Positions 1 to 8,821 of a stretch of 38,003 nt of DNA are shown piece by piece. This stretch comes from Bowmanella yangjiangensis. GTDB taxonomy: Bacteria; Pseudomonadota; Gammaproteobacteria; Enterobacterales; Alteromonadaceae. The notes under the pieces were generated by a model. That model ran no database searches. It saw only the letters and a list, made by a program, of their open reading frames with translations, and had not been told where the DNA came from. The first letter of the stretch is position 1, and every line of letters begins with the position of its first letter. Where the stretch lies: NCBI RefSeq assembly GCF_017255015.1, contig NZ_JAFKCS010000003.1, forward strand, positions 1 to 38,003, given 5' to 3'. Position numbers and translations under genes: made by a program.

Positions 1-43
1 AGTGTGGGGTCTCCCCATGTGAGAGTAGCACACCGCCAGGCTC
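1..43 (+). rRNA. rrf: 5S ribosomal RNA, 3' end (partial)
   Basis: The first 43 bases match the 3' portion of gammaproteobacterial 5S rRNA: the AGTGTGGGGTCTCCCCATG segment, then GAGAGTAG, then the closing GCCAGGC strand. The gene enters from outside the window, so only about the last third is present. The end is placed by analogy with E. coli 5S (GCCAGGCAT) and may be off by a few bases. An rRNA operon must lie immediately upstream. Confidence 0.93.
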
Positions 44-55
44 CCAATACGAAGA

Positions 56-84
56 AGGGCTATCCGAGTGGATAGCCCTTTTTT
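56..84 (+). terminator. Rho-independent terminator of the rRNA operon
   Basis: A perfect 10-bp stem (AGGGCTATCC at 56-65 with GGATAGCCCT at 70-79) closes a GAGT loop and runs into six T residues (79-84). It starts about 13 bases after the 5S end and is the expected operon terminator. Confidence 0.93.
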
Positions 85-143
85 ATTGCTCGCGATTTAC
101 CTTCAATCAACGCAGCCCACGTTGACTGCCCACTCCGCAAACC

Positions 144-3100
144 TTAATGAAAGTCCCTGGACGTAACCCTCAGCTTATCCAATAAATGGCTTAGATCTTC
201 TAGCTTGCCGGCAATTACATGGATAACACCACCGTCACCTTTTTCAAGCAGGCCTGAGACCTTAAGAATACTGGACTTCAGGTAGGCTTGCTTTTGTGCC
301 CTGGCGGTGGCCAGCCAGACAATTACATTAATATTGCCAGTGTGGTCTTCTAAGGTGATAAAGGTCACTCCCTTGGATGTGCCTGGACGCTGTCGTCCTG
401 TGACCATGCCTATCACAGTCACGGGTTTTCTGTGCTCCTTCATGGTTAGTTGAGCGGCCGGGGTATATTTTCCTAACAGCGCGGCTTCATCCAGCAATTG
501 AATAGGATGCTTGGCAAGGCTGAAGCCTGTTGCAGCGTAATCCTCGGAGAGCGTTGCCAGCTCATCCGGTTGAAATAGCCATGCCTGAGTTGAAGGTTCT
601 GAGTGGCTAAACACGGACAGACTATGGCTGCTGTCCATAAGTGCCCACCTAGCCTGATAGCGATTGCCCTGAATACAAGCAAGGGCGTCGGCACTGGCTA
701 GCTGTTCCAATGCCTCCTGAGAGAGATTAATCTCACGTAACTGCTTAATATGAGTAAACCCATGCTTTGGACGAGCAGTTAGGAGGTTCACTGCCACCTG
801 CTGGGCAAGTCCTTTAATCTGGCGAAAGCCCACCCGAATGGCCAGTTCATTATCCTGTTTCTCTAATCTATAGTCGTAATCTGAGTGATTTATACAGACC
901 GGAAGCACCTTGATGTGGTGACGTCTGGCGTCCTGAATGAGCTGGGAAGGGGTATAGAAGCCCATCGGCCAACTATTCAGTAAGGCGGTATAGAAAACGG
1001 CTGGGTAATAATATTTTAGCCACGACGAGGTATACGCCAGCACGGCAAAAGAGGCGGAATGTGCTTCGGGGAAACCGTACTCACCAAAGCCACAAATCTG
1101 CTGGAAGATGCGTTCAGCGAATTCCCGCTCGTAGCCTCTGACCAGCATACCGTTAATCAGTTTCTCGCCAAACCTTTGCAGTTCGCCAGTTTTCTTCCAA
1201 CTGCCCATGGCGCGACGCAGTTGGTCTGCCTCTCCCCCGCTAAAGCCTGCTGCGACCATAGCCAACTGGATAACCTGTTCCTGAAAGATAGGCACGCCCA
1301 GTGTGCGAACCAGCACTTTTTCTACTTCTGGTGAGGGGTACTCAACCGGCTCCTGACCATGGCGTCGACGCAGATAGGGATGAACCATATCGCCTTGAAT
1401 AGGGCCGGGGCGGACTATGGCAATCTCAATCACAAGGTCATAATAGTCCCTGGGTTTTAGCCTGGGTAACATACTCATCTGGGCGCGGGATTCAATCTGG
1501 AAAACCCCTACGGTATCCGCACTTTGGATCATGGCATAGACCGCTGGATCATCGCCGCGATTGCTGATGTCAGCAATCGACAGAGCTTGCCCATAATGTT
1601 GTTGAATAAGGCTAAAACACTTGCGGATAGCCGTAAGCATCCCTAGAGCCAATACATCGACTTTGATCAGGCCCATGGCTTCAAGGTCATCTTTATCCCA
1701 TTGAATAACAGTACGCTCTGCCATGGCGGCATTCTCTAATGGCACTACGTGATACAAGGGGCCGGAGGCAATCACAAAGCCACCGACATGCTGGGACAAA
1801 TGGCGCGGAAAGCCAATCAGATCGTTGACCAGTTCAATAAAGTGCTGGCCAAGGTGGGACGATGGATCCAGGCCCAACTCGCTGAGCTGGGCCTGCCAGT
1901 TCAGGCCACTGTCGCGGTGATTGATATTTTTGATAAAGAAGTCCAGTTGGGTCTCATTAATACCCAGCGCCTTGCCCACCTCACGTATGGCGCTTTTGCG
2001 CCTGTAAGTAATTACTGTAGCGGCCAGGGCTGTGCGCTCACGGCCATACTTTTGATAGATGTATTGAATGACTTCTTCGCGGCGTTCATGTTCAAAGTCC
2101 ACATCAATATCCGGTGGCTCATCTCGCTCTCTGGAGATAAAACGCTCGAACAGTACCTCGCTTTTTTGCGGGTTTACCGCGGTAATGCCCAGGCAATAGC
2201 ATACCGCCGAGTTGGCGGCCGAACCCCGCCCTTGATAGAGGATGTCCTGCCGACGGGCAAACTCAACAATGTCATGAATAGTCAGAAAGAAATATTCGTA
2301 TCCAAGCTCTGAGATCAGACAGAGTTCTTTATCAAGTAATGCTTGTACCTTGGCCGATACGCCCTCGGGATAGCGCCATGCTGTACCTGCTTCAACTAAT
2401 GCCCGTAGATGCTCACTGGCCGTTTTACCCTGAGGTACGACTTCCTCGGGATACTGATATTTGATTTCATCCAGTGTAAAGGTACAGCGCTCAGCGATAC
2501 TCAGGGCAGTCTGTATCCACTGCTGAGGGTAAAGCTTCATAAGCTTTTCCAGTGGCCGCAGGCAGGCTTCCGCGTTGGCCTGGAGTTGATGACCTAGCTT
2601 TTCCACGGGCTTACCCTGGCGAATGGCCGACAAGGTGTGTAGCAGTTTGTGGCGGGCTTCATGGTGCATTAACACCCCGGTGCAACAACAAACTGGCAGT
2701 TTGTACTGTTCACTTAATTGCTGACAATGTGCCAGGTATTCCTGTTCATCAGCTTTGAGTAAACGCCGACAGCCCAGCCAGAGACGTTCTCTCTGATGTT
2801 TAGTTAACCAGTCAGCCCAATAGTTATCTTGTTGCTTCTCCCCGCTGGGCAGCCATAGCAGCAAACAATGGCGAAGGCTTTTTAGATCCCATTCATGTAT
2901 CTGGTAGCTCCCTTTTTCTGAACGGCGTCTGGCATTAGTGATCAGTCGGCAAAGCTCGGAATAGGCGGATTTGTCCGGGCAAAGCAATACTAGTTCGAGA
3001 CCCGGTGCGAGCTTAATTAAACTACCGACAATTAACTTGATATCCAGTTGTCGGTCTCTGACTTCCATATAAGCTTTGACAATACCTGCCAGGGAACACT

Positions 3101-3221
3101 CGTCAGTAATGGCCAGCGCCTGATAGCCAAGATAGTCGGCTTGCCTGATCAGTTCTTGTGGATGGGATGCCCCGGTCAGGAAGGAAAAGTTGCTCTGGCA
3201 GAATAACTCAGCGTAAGACAT
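144..3221 (-). CDS. dnaE2: Error-prone DNA polymerase DnaE2 (ImuC)
   Basis: C-family DNA polymerase used for translesion synthesis in the SOS response, acting with ImuA and ImuB. About 1025 residues, shorter than replicative DnaE as usual for DnaE2. An N-terminal PHP domain (SNFSFLTGASHP, then AITDE) is followed by the polymerase palm with PDIDVDFEH near residue 370, which carries catalytic aspartates, and a C-terminal OB fold (VIGMVTGRQRPG...VTFITLEDHTGNINVIVW). The start at 3221 is chosen because its ATG shares one base with the imuB TGA (TGATG), has AAGGG upstream, and begins MSYAELFCQSNFSFL as in the family; a longer reading from 3248 would lie inside imuB. Last gene of imuA-imuB-dnaE2, probably translationally coupled to imuB and LexA-controlled from the box upstream of imuA. 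The reading frame is intact. Confidence 0.96.
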   Translation of the reverse strand: MSYAELFCQSNFSFLTGASHPQELIRQADYLGYQALAITDECSLAGIVKAYMEVRDRQLDIKLIVGSLIKLAPGLELVLLCPDKSAYSELCRLITNARRRSEKGSYQIHEWDLKSLRHCLLLWLPSGEKQQDNYWADWLTKHQRERLWLGCRRLLKADEQEYLAHCQQLSEQYKLPVCCCTGVLMHHEARHKLLHTLSAIRQGKPVEKLGHQLQANAEACLRPLEKLMKLYPQQWIQTALSIAERCTFTLDEIKYQYPEEVVPQGKTASEHLRALVEAGTAWRYPEGVSAKVQALLDKELCLISELGYEYFFLTIHDIVEFARRQDILYQGRGSAANSAVCYCLGITAVNPQKSEVLFERFISRERDEPPDIDVDFEHERREEVIQYIYQKYGRERTALAATVITYRRKSAIREVGKALGINETQLDFFIKNINHRDSGLNWQAQLSELGLDPSSHLGQHFIELVNDLIGFPRHLSQHVGGFVIASGPLYHVVPLENAAMAERTVIQWDKDDLEAMGLIKVDVLALGMLTAIRKCFSLIQQHYGQALSIADISNRGDDPAVYAMIQSADTVGVFQIESRAQMSMLPRLKPRDYYDLVIEIAIVRPGPIQGDMVHPYLRRRHGQEPVEYPSPEVEKVLVRTLGVPIFQEQVIQLAMVAAGFSGGEADQLRRAMGSWKKTGELQRFGEKLINGMLVRGYEREFAERIFQQICGFGEYGFPEAHSASFAVLAYTSSWLKYYYPAVFYTALLNSWPMGFYTPSQLIQDARRHHIKVLPVCINHSDYDYRLEKQDNELAIRVGFRQIKGLAQQVAVNLLTARPKHGFTHIKQLREINLSQEALEQLASADALACIQGNRYQARWALMDSSHSLSVFSHSEPSTQAWLFQPDELATLSEDYAATGFSLAKHPIQLLDEAALLGKYTPAAQLTMKEHRKPVTVIGMVTGRQRPGTSKGVTFITLEDHTGNINVIVWLATARAQKQAYLKSSILKVSGLLEKGDGGVIHVIAGKLEDLSHLLDKLRVTSRDFH

Positions 3222-4627
3222 CAACTGAATAACCCTTGTATGTACCACTGGTTATCGCGGGTACGATAAACCCACAGCCACTGGCCCTGGATATTGCGGG
3301 CAATAAAATAGTCCCGGTCAATGGCCTGATGATCCCACCAGCCCGTTTGGATACGCTCCGGACCCTGTAACAGGCTGACTTTTTCATTTAAGGGGCGATG
3401 AGGGGCCAATAGCAGGCTGGGTCTGAGGGTGGGAACCGGCCAGTTTTGCTTTTCAAGGCGCTCAAAAGGGCGGCAATAGCTACTGCTGTATTCAGGGCGA
3501 AAGTCATCTCGTAGTTGTAGTCCAAAGACCGCGTTTGTGCCTAAGCGAGCTTGTAGCAGCGACAGCAACTGGCGGTGATTCATTTGCCCTTGCTTACCGG
3601 CGAACAGATCATTCACCTGCGCTTCTTTGGCAATCATATGAGTAACGGCCAACTGGATGCCATACACGGGCTGATCAAGCTCCAGGTTTTCCAGTTTAAG
3701 GCTGACCAGGGATTGCCATTGCTGGGCCTGATATTCTCCTTGTGCTGAAGATACGGTGAGTGAAAGGGCGTCGCTATCTCGCTGTGAGAAGCGAAACTCG
3801 AGTACAGTGGCCAGCTTATCCCGCAAGCGTAAAAAACGTTCTAAATCGCTCAGCAAGCGCTTGATGGGCTGCAATAGTATTGTGCTGCTGTCTATTTCAT
3901 ACATCAGCTCAAGATACTGATTGAAGACGGCGGGAGGATGATAAAAGTCCACGGGATGATGGAATGTGCCCTGCAGCTTGCCTATATAGGTCACCAGTTG
4001 GCTGTCAAAACGTTTAGCCAGCTCGCCGGGGGGCACATTCATCAGTTCCTTCAGACGGCGGATGCCCACTCTGGCCAGCTTTTCACACATACTCTGGGGA
4101 AGGTCAGTTTGTTCCAGTGCGCATAAGCTAACTTTCTCTCGCAGTAGCTCTGGATCCTGACTGATGAGATTGTGCCCGCTTCTGGCCAGTAGTCTTGCGC
4201 CCAAAGGGCTGGTACCGCAAGCGTAACCTATGTTTAGTTTTAAGGGGCTGAGCCTGTCATTGAGCGCTTGCCAGTAAGACGGCAAGCCACCATACATGGA
4301 TAACATATGCTGGATACGCAGCAGCAGGCCGTTAGGTGACCAAAAGGCAATATCTGAGGTGACAAAGTACAACCACTGTGCGATCTCGGCTAACTTGGTA
4401 GCTTCCAGTTCCTGTCGATATTCAATCACTTGTAGATCTCTATGCAAAGCGGCAGCACTGCCAAGCCCCATGCCCACTCTGATGCCATGGTGATATGCCA
4501 GAGTATTTAGCTGGATGACCTGGTTGTGTTCTTTATTCAGGATGATGACAGGGTTGGAGGCTTGTTCCTGGTATAAGGTGTCGAGTTGCAGACTGGGAAA
4601 GTCCAGATACAGCCAAAGGGGCGTCAT
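3221..4627 (-). CDS. imuB: ImuB, Y-family polymerase-like mutasome protein
   Basis: Non-catalytic Y-family polymerase homologue that bridges DnaE2 and the beta clamp in SOS mutagenesis. About 468 residues from MTPLWLYLDFPSLQLD, the N-terminal strand of the palm. The paired acidic residues of active Y-family enzymes (the S-x-D-E motif) are not visible; the equivalent stretch reads SDIAFWSPNGLLLRI, consistent with the catalytically dead ImuB class. A helix-hairpin-helix-like segment (LARVGIRRLKELMNVP) and little-finger region follow. The start at 4627 lies 8 bases beyond the imuA stop; a longer reading to 4759 would run deep into imuA and is not family-like. No strong Shine-Dalgarno is seen, so expression may depend on coupling to imuA. 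It ends in a one-base overlap with dnaE2. Confidence 0.92.
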   Translation of the reverse strand: MTPLWLYLDFPSLQLDTLYQEQASNPVIILNKEHNQVIQLNTLAYHHGIRVGMGLGSAAALHRDLQVIEYRQELEATKLAEIAQWLYFVTSDIAFWSPNGLLLRIQHMLSMYGGLPSYWQALNDRLSPLKLNIGYACGTSPLGARLLARSGHNLISQDPELLREKVSLCALEQTDLPQSMCEKLARVGIRRLKELMNVPPGELAKRFDSQLVTYIGKLQGTFHHPVDFYHPPAVFNQYLELMYEIDSSTILLQPIKRLLSDLERFLRLRDKLATVLEFRFSQRDSDALSLTVSSAQGEYQAQQWQSLVSLKLENLELDQPVYGIQLAVTHMIAKEAQVNDLFAGKQGQMNHRQLLSLLQARLGTNAVFGLQLRDDFRPEYSSSYCRPFERLEKQNWPVPTLRPSLLLAPHRPLNEKVSLLQGPERIQTGWWDHQAIDRDYFIARNIQGQWLWVYRTRDNQWYIQGLFS

Positions 4628-4635
4628 AGGGGGGC

Positions 4636-5319
4636 TCAGCTTGCACGATGCAAAGGGATCACATTGGCTGAGGGCTGTGTTGGCTGGGGCAGACACAGTT
4701 TCGGCCAGCGCTGGCGCATATTTAAAATAAAAGGTGCAGGTGGCCAACTCCCGCGGCATTTGGTGACTTTGATCTGAAGGCCTTCTGCATGGGCTTCAAG
4801 CTGCAAGCTTAACGACACCGGCAAAGATTGGGAGATGCTCTGTCTGGTTCGCAACAGAAACAGTTGCGCCCGGCCTTGCTGACAGGCCTGTTGCAGGCGT
4901 TTCACCTGAGCGACTTCTATGTCACCATGCCAGAGTAAAACCGAGTGGCAGGTTCCGCTTTTCAGGCACTGCTCGGCGGCCCACAGGGCATCTTTGCCAT
5001 CACGAGGGTGTAGAATAAGCACCCGGGACAAATCTACCCCTGCCTGGTGCAGACATTCGCCATTGATTTGGTGTGGTGGTGCAATCCACACCAACAGTCT
5101 GTGGTCTTGACCATTGGCAGCCAGGCGCGGAAGGAGCAGACGAATTTCACCTATCCCAATCTGGCTGTGAATTTCCACCAGGGTATGTTCTTTCAGCCCG
5201 CCACGAACATATTCATCCAGATCGTCCGGTACAGGTTGCTTGGCGATGGGCAAAGGTCGGGTAAAATCCGCTTGCCAGATCCAACCTTTGTTTTTTAAAT
5301 GATCGAGAAGATTGTTCAT
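4636..5319 (-). CDS. imuA: ImuA, SOS mutagenesis RecA/SulA-like protein
   Basis: First gene of the imuA-imuB-dnaE2 mutagenesis operon. The 227-residue protein has a RecA-like fold remnant: a GGLKEHTLVEIHSQIGIGEIRLLLPRLA segment where RecA has its Walker A region, but without a canonical GxxxxGK[ST], and a second strand LLVWIAPP. In studied bacteria ImuA supports ImuB/DnaE2-dependent translesion synthesis, possibly through RecA contact. The ATG at 5319 lies 11 bases from the LexA box. The ribosome-binding site is weak. Identification rests on gene order as well as sequence. Confidence 0.9.
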   Translation of the reverse strand: MNNLLDHLKNKGWIWQADFTRPLPIAKQPVPDDLDEYVRGGLKEHTLVEIHSQIGIGEIRLLLPRLAANGQDHRLLVWIAPPHQINGECLHQAGVDLSRVLILHPRDGKDALWAAEQCLKSGTCHSVLLWHGDIEVAQVKRLQQACQQGRAQLFLLRTRQSISQSLPVSLSLQLEAHAEGLQIKVTKCRGSWPPAPFILNMRQRWPKLCLPQPTQPSANVIPLHRAS

Positions 5320-5330
5320 AGGATAAATTT

Positions 5331-5350
5331 AACTGTATATAAATACAGTA
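5331..5350. promoter_or_regulatory. LexA operator (SOS box) between imuA and the EVE gene
   Basis: AACTGTATATAAATACAGTA matches the gammaproteobacterial LexA consensus TACTGT(AT)4ACAGTA almost completely, with CTGT at 5333-5336, eight A/T bases, and ACAG at 5345-5348. It lies 11 bases upstream of imuA and 63 bases upstream of the divergent EVE gene, overlapping the predicted imuA -10 element. LexA is encoded in this window, with operators of the same type. Confidence 0.95.
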
Positions 5351-5374
5351 TATTGATGATTGGCCATTGTGCAA
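5347..5374 (-). promoter_or_regulatory. Sigma-70 promoter for imuA-imuB-dnaE2
   Basis: On the minus strand, TTGCAC (5369-5374) is separated by 16 bases from TATACT (5347-5352). The -10 element overlaps the edge of the LexA box, the usual arrangement for repression. Predicted by eye only. Confidence 0.65.
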
Positions 5375-5413
5375 GTCTCTGTCCGTTCAGGGGCTGAAAA
5401 AGGAGCAAGACAA

Positions 5414-5875
5414 ATGCGTTATTGGTTATTTAAAACAGAACCCGATGCTTTTGGGATCAATGACTTAATCAGCCGTCCAGAGCAAACCGAGCATTGGGAT
5501 GGGGTGCGAAATTATCAGGCCAGAAACTTTCTGCGTGATCAGATTGCGCTTGGCGACCAGGTATTTATTTATCATTCCAGTTGCGATGAAGTGGGCATTG
5601 CCGGGGTGGCCGAAGTGGTCAAGGCTGGCTATGTGGATCACACCCAATTTGATCCTGAATCCAAATACTATGATCCCAAAAGCAGCCAGGATAAGCCGCG
5701 CTGGTATATGGTGGATGTGAAGTTTGTGCGTAAGTTTGACCGGGTGTTGAGTCTGCAAAGTATCAAAGCCAATCCTGCGCTGGCAGATATGCAACTAGTA
5801 CAAAAGGGCAACAGGCTGTCAGTGATGCCGGTCGAGGCCGACGAATGGAATATCTTGCTAGAAATGGCGGGCTGA
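5414..5875 (+). CDS. EVE domain-containing protein
   Basis: A 153-residue protein formed almost entirely of one EVE domain (MRYWLFKTEPDAFGINDL... HWDGVRNYQARNFLRD...GDQVFIYHSS...GIAGVAEVVK...PRWYMVDVKF). EVE domains belong to the PUA/ASCH-like fold and several bind modified bases in DNA or RNA. The substrate here is unknown. The start at 5414 is chosen for the AAGGAGC ribosome-binding site 7-8 bases upstream and the family-typical MRYWLFKTEP; an in-frame upstream start at 5360 has no support. It diverges from imuA, with the LexA box between them, so SOS control is possible but no clear promoter for this strand was found. It converges with the DUF885 gene. Confidence 0.9.
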   Translation: MRYWLFKTEPDAFGINDLISRPEQTEHWDGVRNYQARNFLRDQIALGDQVFIYHSSCDEVGIAGVAEVVKAGYVDHTQFDPESKYYDPKSSQDKPRWYMVDVKFVRKFDRVLSLQSIKANPALADMQLVQKGNRLSVMPVEADEWNILLEMAG

Positions 5876-5898
5876 TTCTGGGGGCGTAAAGCCTGAAG

Positions 5899-5917
5899 GG
5901 CCCGGGCTGGCCGGGCC
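5899..5917. terminator. GC-rich hairpin between convergent genes
   Basis: GGCCCGG (5899-5905) pairs perfectly with CCGGGCC (5911-5917) around a five-base loop, midway between the EVE stop and the DUF885 stop. There is no T-run on either strand, so intrinsic termination is uncertain; it may only stabilise the 3' ends. Confidence 0.4.
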
Positions 5918-5925
5918 GCTAACGA

Positions 5926-7659
5926 TTAACTCTGTTGTTTAATGTAGTCTCTGACCAGTTGTTCAAGCACGTCCAGGGGCACAGAGCCGTTTTCCAACAA
6001 CATGTCGTGGAAAGCGCGCAGATCAAAACGGGTACCTAGGGCCTGTTCAGCCTCTTTGCGCAAGCGCTTAATGGTGATTTCCCCCAGCTTGTAAGACAGC
6101 GCCTGACCGGGCCAGGAAATATAGCGATCAATTTCGGTGGTGACGTTATGGGCGGATAACGCGGTATTTTCCAGCATGTAGTCAATGGCTTGCTGGCGTG
6201 TCCAGCCCTTCATATGCATACCCGTGTCGACCACCAGGCGACAGGCCCGCCACATCTCGTAGCTCAGGGCGCCAAATTGATCATAAGGGGTTTGATAAAA
6301 ACCAATTTCCTTACCCAGATATTCAGAATACAAGCCCCAGCCTTCACCAAAGGCAGAAATGTAGGTGTAACGTCTGACCGGGGGTAGGTCGGTCATTTCT
6401 CTGGCCAGTGAGTTTTGCAGGTGATGGCCAGGCACGGCTTCATGTAAGGTCAAAGCAGGCAATTCATACAAGGGGCGCTTGTCCAGGGCATAGGTATTTA
6501 CCCAGTAGTAGCCGGGTTGATCGTCCCGGGTTGGGCCAACATAACGCCCGGTGGTGTATTTGGGCGCAATGCTGTCTGGTACCGGTGCCACGCCATAAGG
6601 GGTGCGGGGCAATTTATAGAAAAGCTGCGGCAGTTTGGCGTCAATTTGTTTGGATAAGTAAGAAGCCTGCTTCAATAACTCCTCGGCACTAGTGGCATAG
6701 AATTGCGGATCGGTGCGTAAAAATTGAATAAACTCACTATGCTCACCTTTAAATCCTGAGGCTTGCATAACAGTTTGCATCTCTTCGCGGATGCGTTTGA
6801 CTTCTGCCAGACCGAGTTGGTGAATGGTCTCTGCACCCATATCCAGGGTTGTGTAATAACGGGCGCGGTTTTCATAGTAGGCGGCACCCTCTGGCCAGCT
6901 TTTAGCGGCAATGTCCTGCTTGGCACCGGGAATATATTCTTTGACGAAGAAGTCATAGACCATCTGGTAAGCCGGGAACACTTGCTGGCTGATAATCTGC
7001 CTGGCTTTGGCCTGCAGTTCGCCTTGTAGTTTGGCGTCCATATGGGCTGGCATGTTTTTAAACGGGCCATAAAACAGGCTGTCTTCCGGACGGTCATGAA
7101 TGAATGCCAGGGCTGTTTGCTCAAACCCTTTCAATACAACTTGTGGCTGGGTAAAGCTGGTTTTTAACCCTTCGCGCATCCAATGCATGTTTTGCTGGAA
7201 ATAGGTGTTAATGGCAGCAAGCCTGGCCAGGTAGTTCTCATAATCCTGGCGGCTGGCAAACTTGCTGCTGCGCGGCAGGAATGACAAGGCACTATGGAAG
7301 CCGTACTCGGAGGTAATAGGCATGTAGTGGGCATGAAACTGATAGCTATCGACAATTTCTTGCAGGCGGCGGCGCTGCATCAGCAGATTGATGCGACCGT
7401 CTTTACTCAGTTTGCTGTCGGCCAGCGCGTCGAGTTGCTTGATATAAGCCTGAGCTTGGTCGTTTTCACGTTTTAGCGCCTCGGCAGACAGGTCTGCCAG
7501 CAAATGATCATAATCATGTACCCCTTGAGACGTAGCCATAGTCGGGGAAACACGTAATTCAAATTGCCAGATCTCGTCTAACAGCTCGTCCAATCTGTCG
7601 CTAGCCATGGATGCGCTGCTGGTCAGTAGCAGGGCTCCGGTTATCCAATGCTTTAACAC
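5926..7659 (-). CDS. DUF885 family exported metallopeptidase-like protein
   Basis: A 577-residue DUF885 protein with an N-terminal signal peptide (hydrophobic ITGALLLTSSASMAS, likely cleaved after about residue 20), so it should act in the periplasm or be membrane-anchored. The family signature HEAVPGHH (406-413) is present and resembles a zinc-binding HExxxH helix; a conserved glutamate-rich region follows (FGEGWGLYSEYLGKE), as expected for a third ligand in gluzincin-like enzymes. Family members are generally annotated as putative zinc peptidases or dipeptidases; no substrate can be named from sequence. Single-gene unit, convergent with the EVE gene and followed on its upstream side by a 132-base gap with no recognised element. 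Confidence 0.88.
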   Translation of the reverse strand: MLKHWITGALLLTSSASMASDRLDELLDEIWQFELRVSPTMATSQGVHDYDHLLADLSAEALKRENDQAQAYIKQLDALADSKLSKDGRINLLMQRRRLQEIVDSYQFHAHYMPITSEYGFHSALSFLPRSSKFASRQDYENYLARLAAINTYFQQNMHWMREGLKTSFTQPQVVLKGFEQTALAFIHDRPEDSLFYGPFKNMPAHMDAKLQGELQAKARQIISQQVFPAYQMVYDFFVKEYIPGAKQDIAAKSWPEGAAYYENRARYYTTLDMGAETIHQLGLAEVKRIREEMQTVMQASGFKGEHSEFIQFLRTDPQFYATSAEELLKQASYLSKQIDAKLPQLFYKLPRTPYGVAPVPDSIAPKYTTGRYVGPTRDDQPGYYWVNTYALDKRPLYELPALTLHEAVPGHHLQNSLAREMTDLPPVRRYTYISAFGEGWGLYSEYLGKEIGFYQTPYDQFGALSYEMWRACRLVVDTGMHMKGWTRQQAIDYMLENTALSAHNVTTEIDRYISWPGQALSYKLGEITIKRLRKEAEQALGTRFDLRAFHDMLLENGSVPLDVLEQLVRDYIKQQS

Positions 7660-7791
7660 AGTGATTACCTTATTTCTTATTCTGAACCTCAGAGCTTAAG
7701 GCATCCTGGTTGGAAAGTGTATTGGTCAGAGTGAGAGGTTCGTTGGATTCGTTGTGATCTGCGTTTGTTGGCAGTGAGGCCAGTACAAGTC

Positions 7792-8115
7792 TCAGTTCTT
7801 AGGGGTATAGATGGGTTTGGGGAAGGGCGTCACTTTGTCAGACAATTCTGTTACCTTGGCATTGCCTTGTTTTTTCACTTCATCAATGCGCAGTACGTTA
7901 TGCATTGGAATATATGTACGCATAACGTTGTCAAATTCAGTCTTCAGCTTTTCCTGACTGGGGTCCACTAACAGGCTGCTGTGGTTATCCCAAACAAAGT
8001 CGCCAATTTCGACAAAGCCAAACATGGCACCTTGGCTGACTTCGCGCACATACACCTCGTAACGTTCAGCGTTACTGATAAATTGGACTTTATAAAGTGG
8101 CTTAGCTTTGCTCAT
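7792..8115 (-). CDS. DUF1820 family protein
   Basis: A 107-residue soluble protein with no signal peptide or membrane segment. It matches the small DUF1820 family of gammaproteobacteria by its core (LYKVQFISNAERYEVYVREVSQGAMFGFVEIGDFVW), a probable beta-rich domain, and its proline-rich C-terminal tail. Function is unknown. It stands between the DUF885 gene and the TetR gene, all on the minus strand, with gaps of 132 and 72 bases, so co-transcription is possible but not evident. Confidence 0.82.
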   Translation of the reverse strand: MSKAKPLYKVQFISNAERYEVYVREVSQGAMFGFVEIGDFVWDNHSSLLVDPSQEKLKTEFDNVMRTYIPMHNVLRIDEVKKQGNAKVTELSDKVTPFPKPIYTPKN

Positions 8116-8187
8116 TTCAGAGTTTTCGAGTGACCATCAGGGCGGCGATTTTAGCGGTTGTACAAGTCACTGCCAATAGCCTCTCAT

Positions 8188-8757
8188 TTATATCGACAAA
8201 GGACCAAGTAAAGCATGGGTCGCTAATTTAAGTTCATCCGTCTGAGCCGCCAGGATGGCATTCACCGCAAATCCTTGCACATAGCAGGTGAGTTGCAGCG
8301 CGGTGGCTTCCAATTGGATGTCCTTGCGCACTTCGCCATGCATGAGAGCTCTTTCCAGGCAACCAATAAAGCCCTGTTGCAGATTATCCAGATAATGGCG
8401 CCCCATCTCGCGTATTCTGGCATCGTCAAAACCCAGCTCAGTAATACAGTTAATCAACAGACAGCCGCGACCTTTGATCAAGGCAATGTAGTCATCAAAG
8501 AAACGCTGGATGGATGCCAGCCCTTGATTTTCGGCCAGGTGATGGGTAATCGGTGCCAGTTTGTGCTGTTGGTAGCGCTCAAGTACCAAATAAAGAAAGT
8601 TCTGCTTGCTGCCGAACTCGAGATAAAAGCCACGGCGATTAAAATCGGTCCTGGCAATAATCTCATCCATGATAGAACCATGAAAACCATGCTCCAGCAG
8701 TACATCCATGGCCTGATCTAAGACCTGATTGACATCATATTGCGCTTTTCTTGGCAT
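8188..8757 (-). CDS. TetR/AcrR family transcriptional regulator
   Basis: A 189-residue repressor-type regulator. The N-terminal helix-turn-helix runs over about residues 5-50 (QYDVNQVLDQAMDVLLEHGF, then SIMDEIIARTDFNRRGFYLEFGSKQNFL), followed by an all-helical ligand domain with cysteine at the CLLINC position seen in many AcrR-type proteins. The start MPRKAQYD at 8757 is preferred; an upstream in-frame start at 8814 would add 19 residues not typical of the family and would place the palindromic operator inside the gene. The likely operator is the perfect inverted repeat 16 bases upstream, suggesting autoregulation. The M28 peptidase gene diverges 170 bases away and is a possible target. Ligand unknown. 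Confidence 0.9.
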   Translation of the reverse strand: MPRKAQYDVNQVLDQAMDVLLEHGFHGSIMDEIIARTDFNRRGFYLEFGSKQNFLYLVLERYQQHKLAPITHHLAENQGLASIQRFFDDYIALIKGRGCLLINCITELGFDDARIREMGRHYLDNLQQGFIGCLERALMHGEVRKDIQLEATALQLTCYVQGFAVNAILAAQTDELKLATHALLGPLSI

Positions 8758-8772
8758 AGTGTAGGTGAACCA

Positions 8773-8788
8773 AAGAACGAATGTTCTT
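8773..8788. promoter_or_regulatory. Putative TetR-family operator
   Basis: AAGAAC-GAAT-GTTCTT is a perfect 6-bp inverted repeat with a four-base spacer, 16 bases upstream of the TetR-family start codon. Size and symmetry fit a TetR dimer site. The assignment comes from position and symmetry, not from a known consensus. Confidence 0.6.
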
Positions 8789-8821
8789 AGCAGAGTAGTG
8801 CAATGTGCAATCAAGTCAACC

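Noticed and set aside
1749-2312. Open frame of 187 codons on the plus strand, inside dnaE2
   Set aside because: Lies wholly antisense to an intact, conserved dnaE2, has no ribosome-binding site and encodes no recognisable domain.
3221-4627. ImuB as an active Y-family polymerase (DinB)
   Set aside because: The paired catalytic acidic motif is not present and the gene lies in the imuA-imuB-dnaE2 order, so the non-catalytic class fits better.
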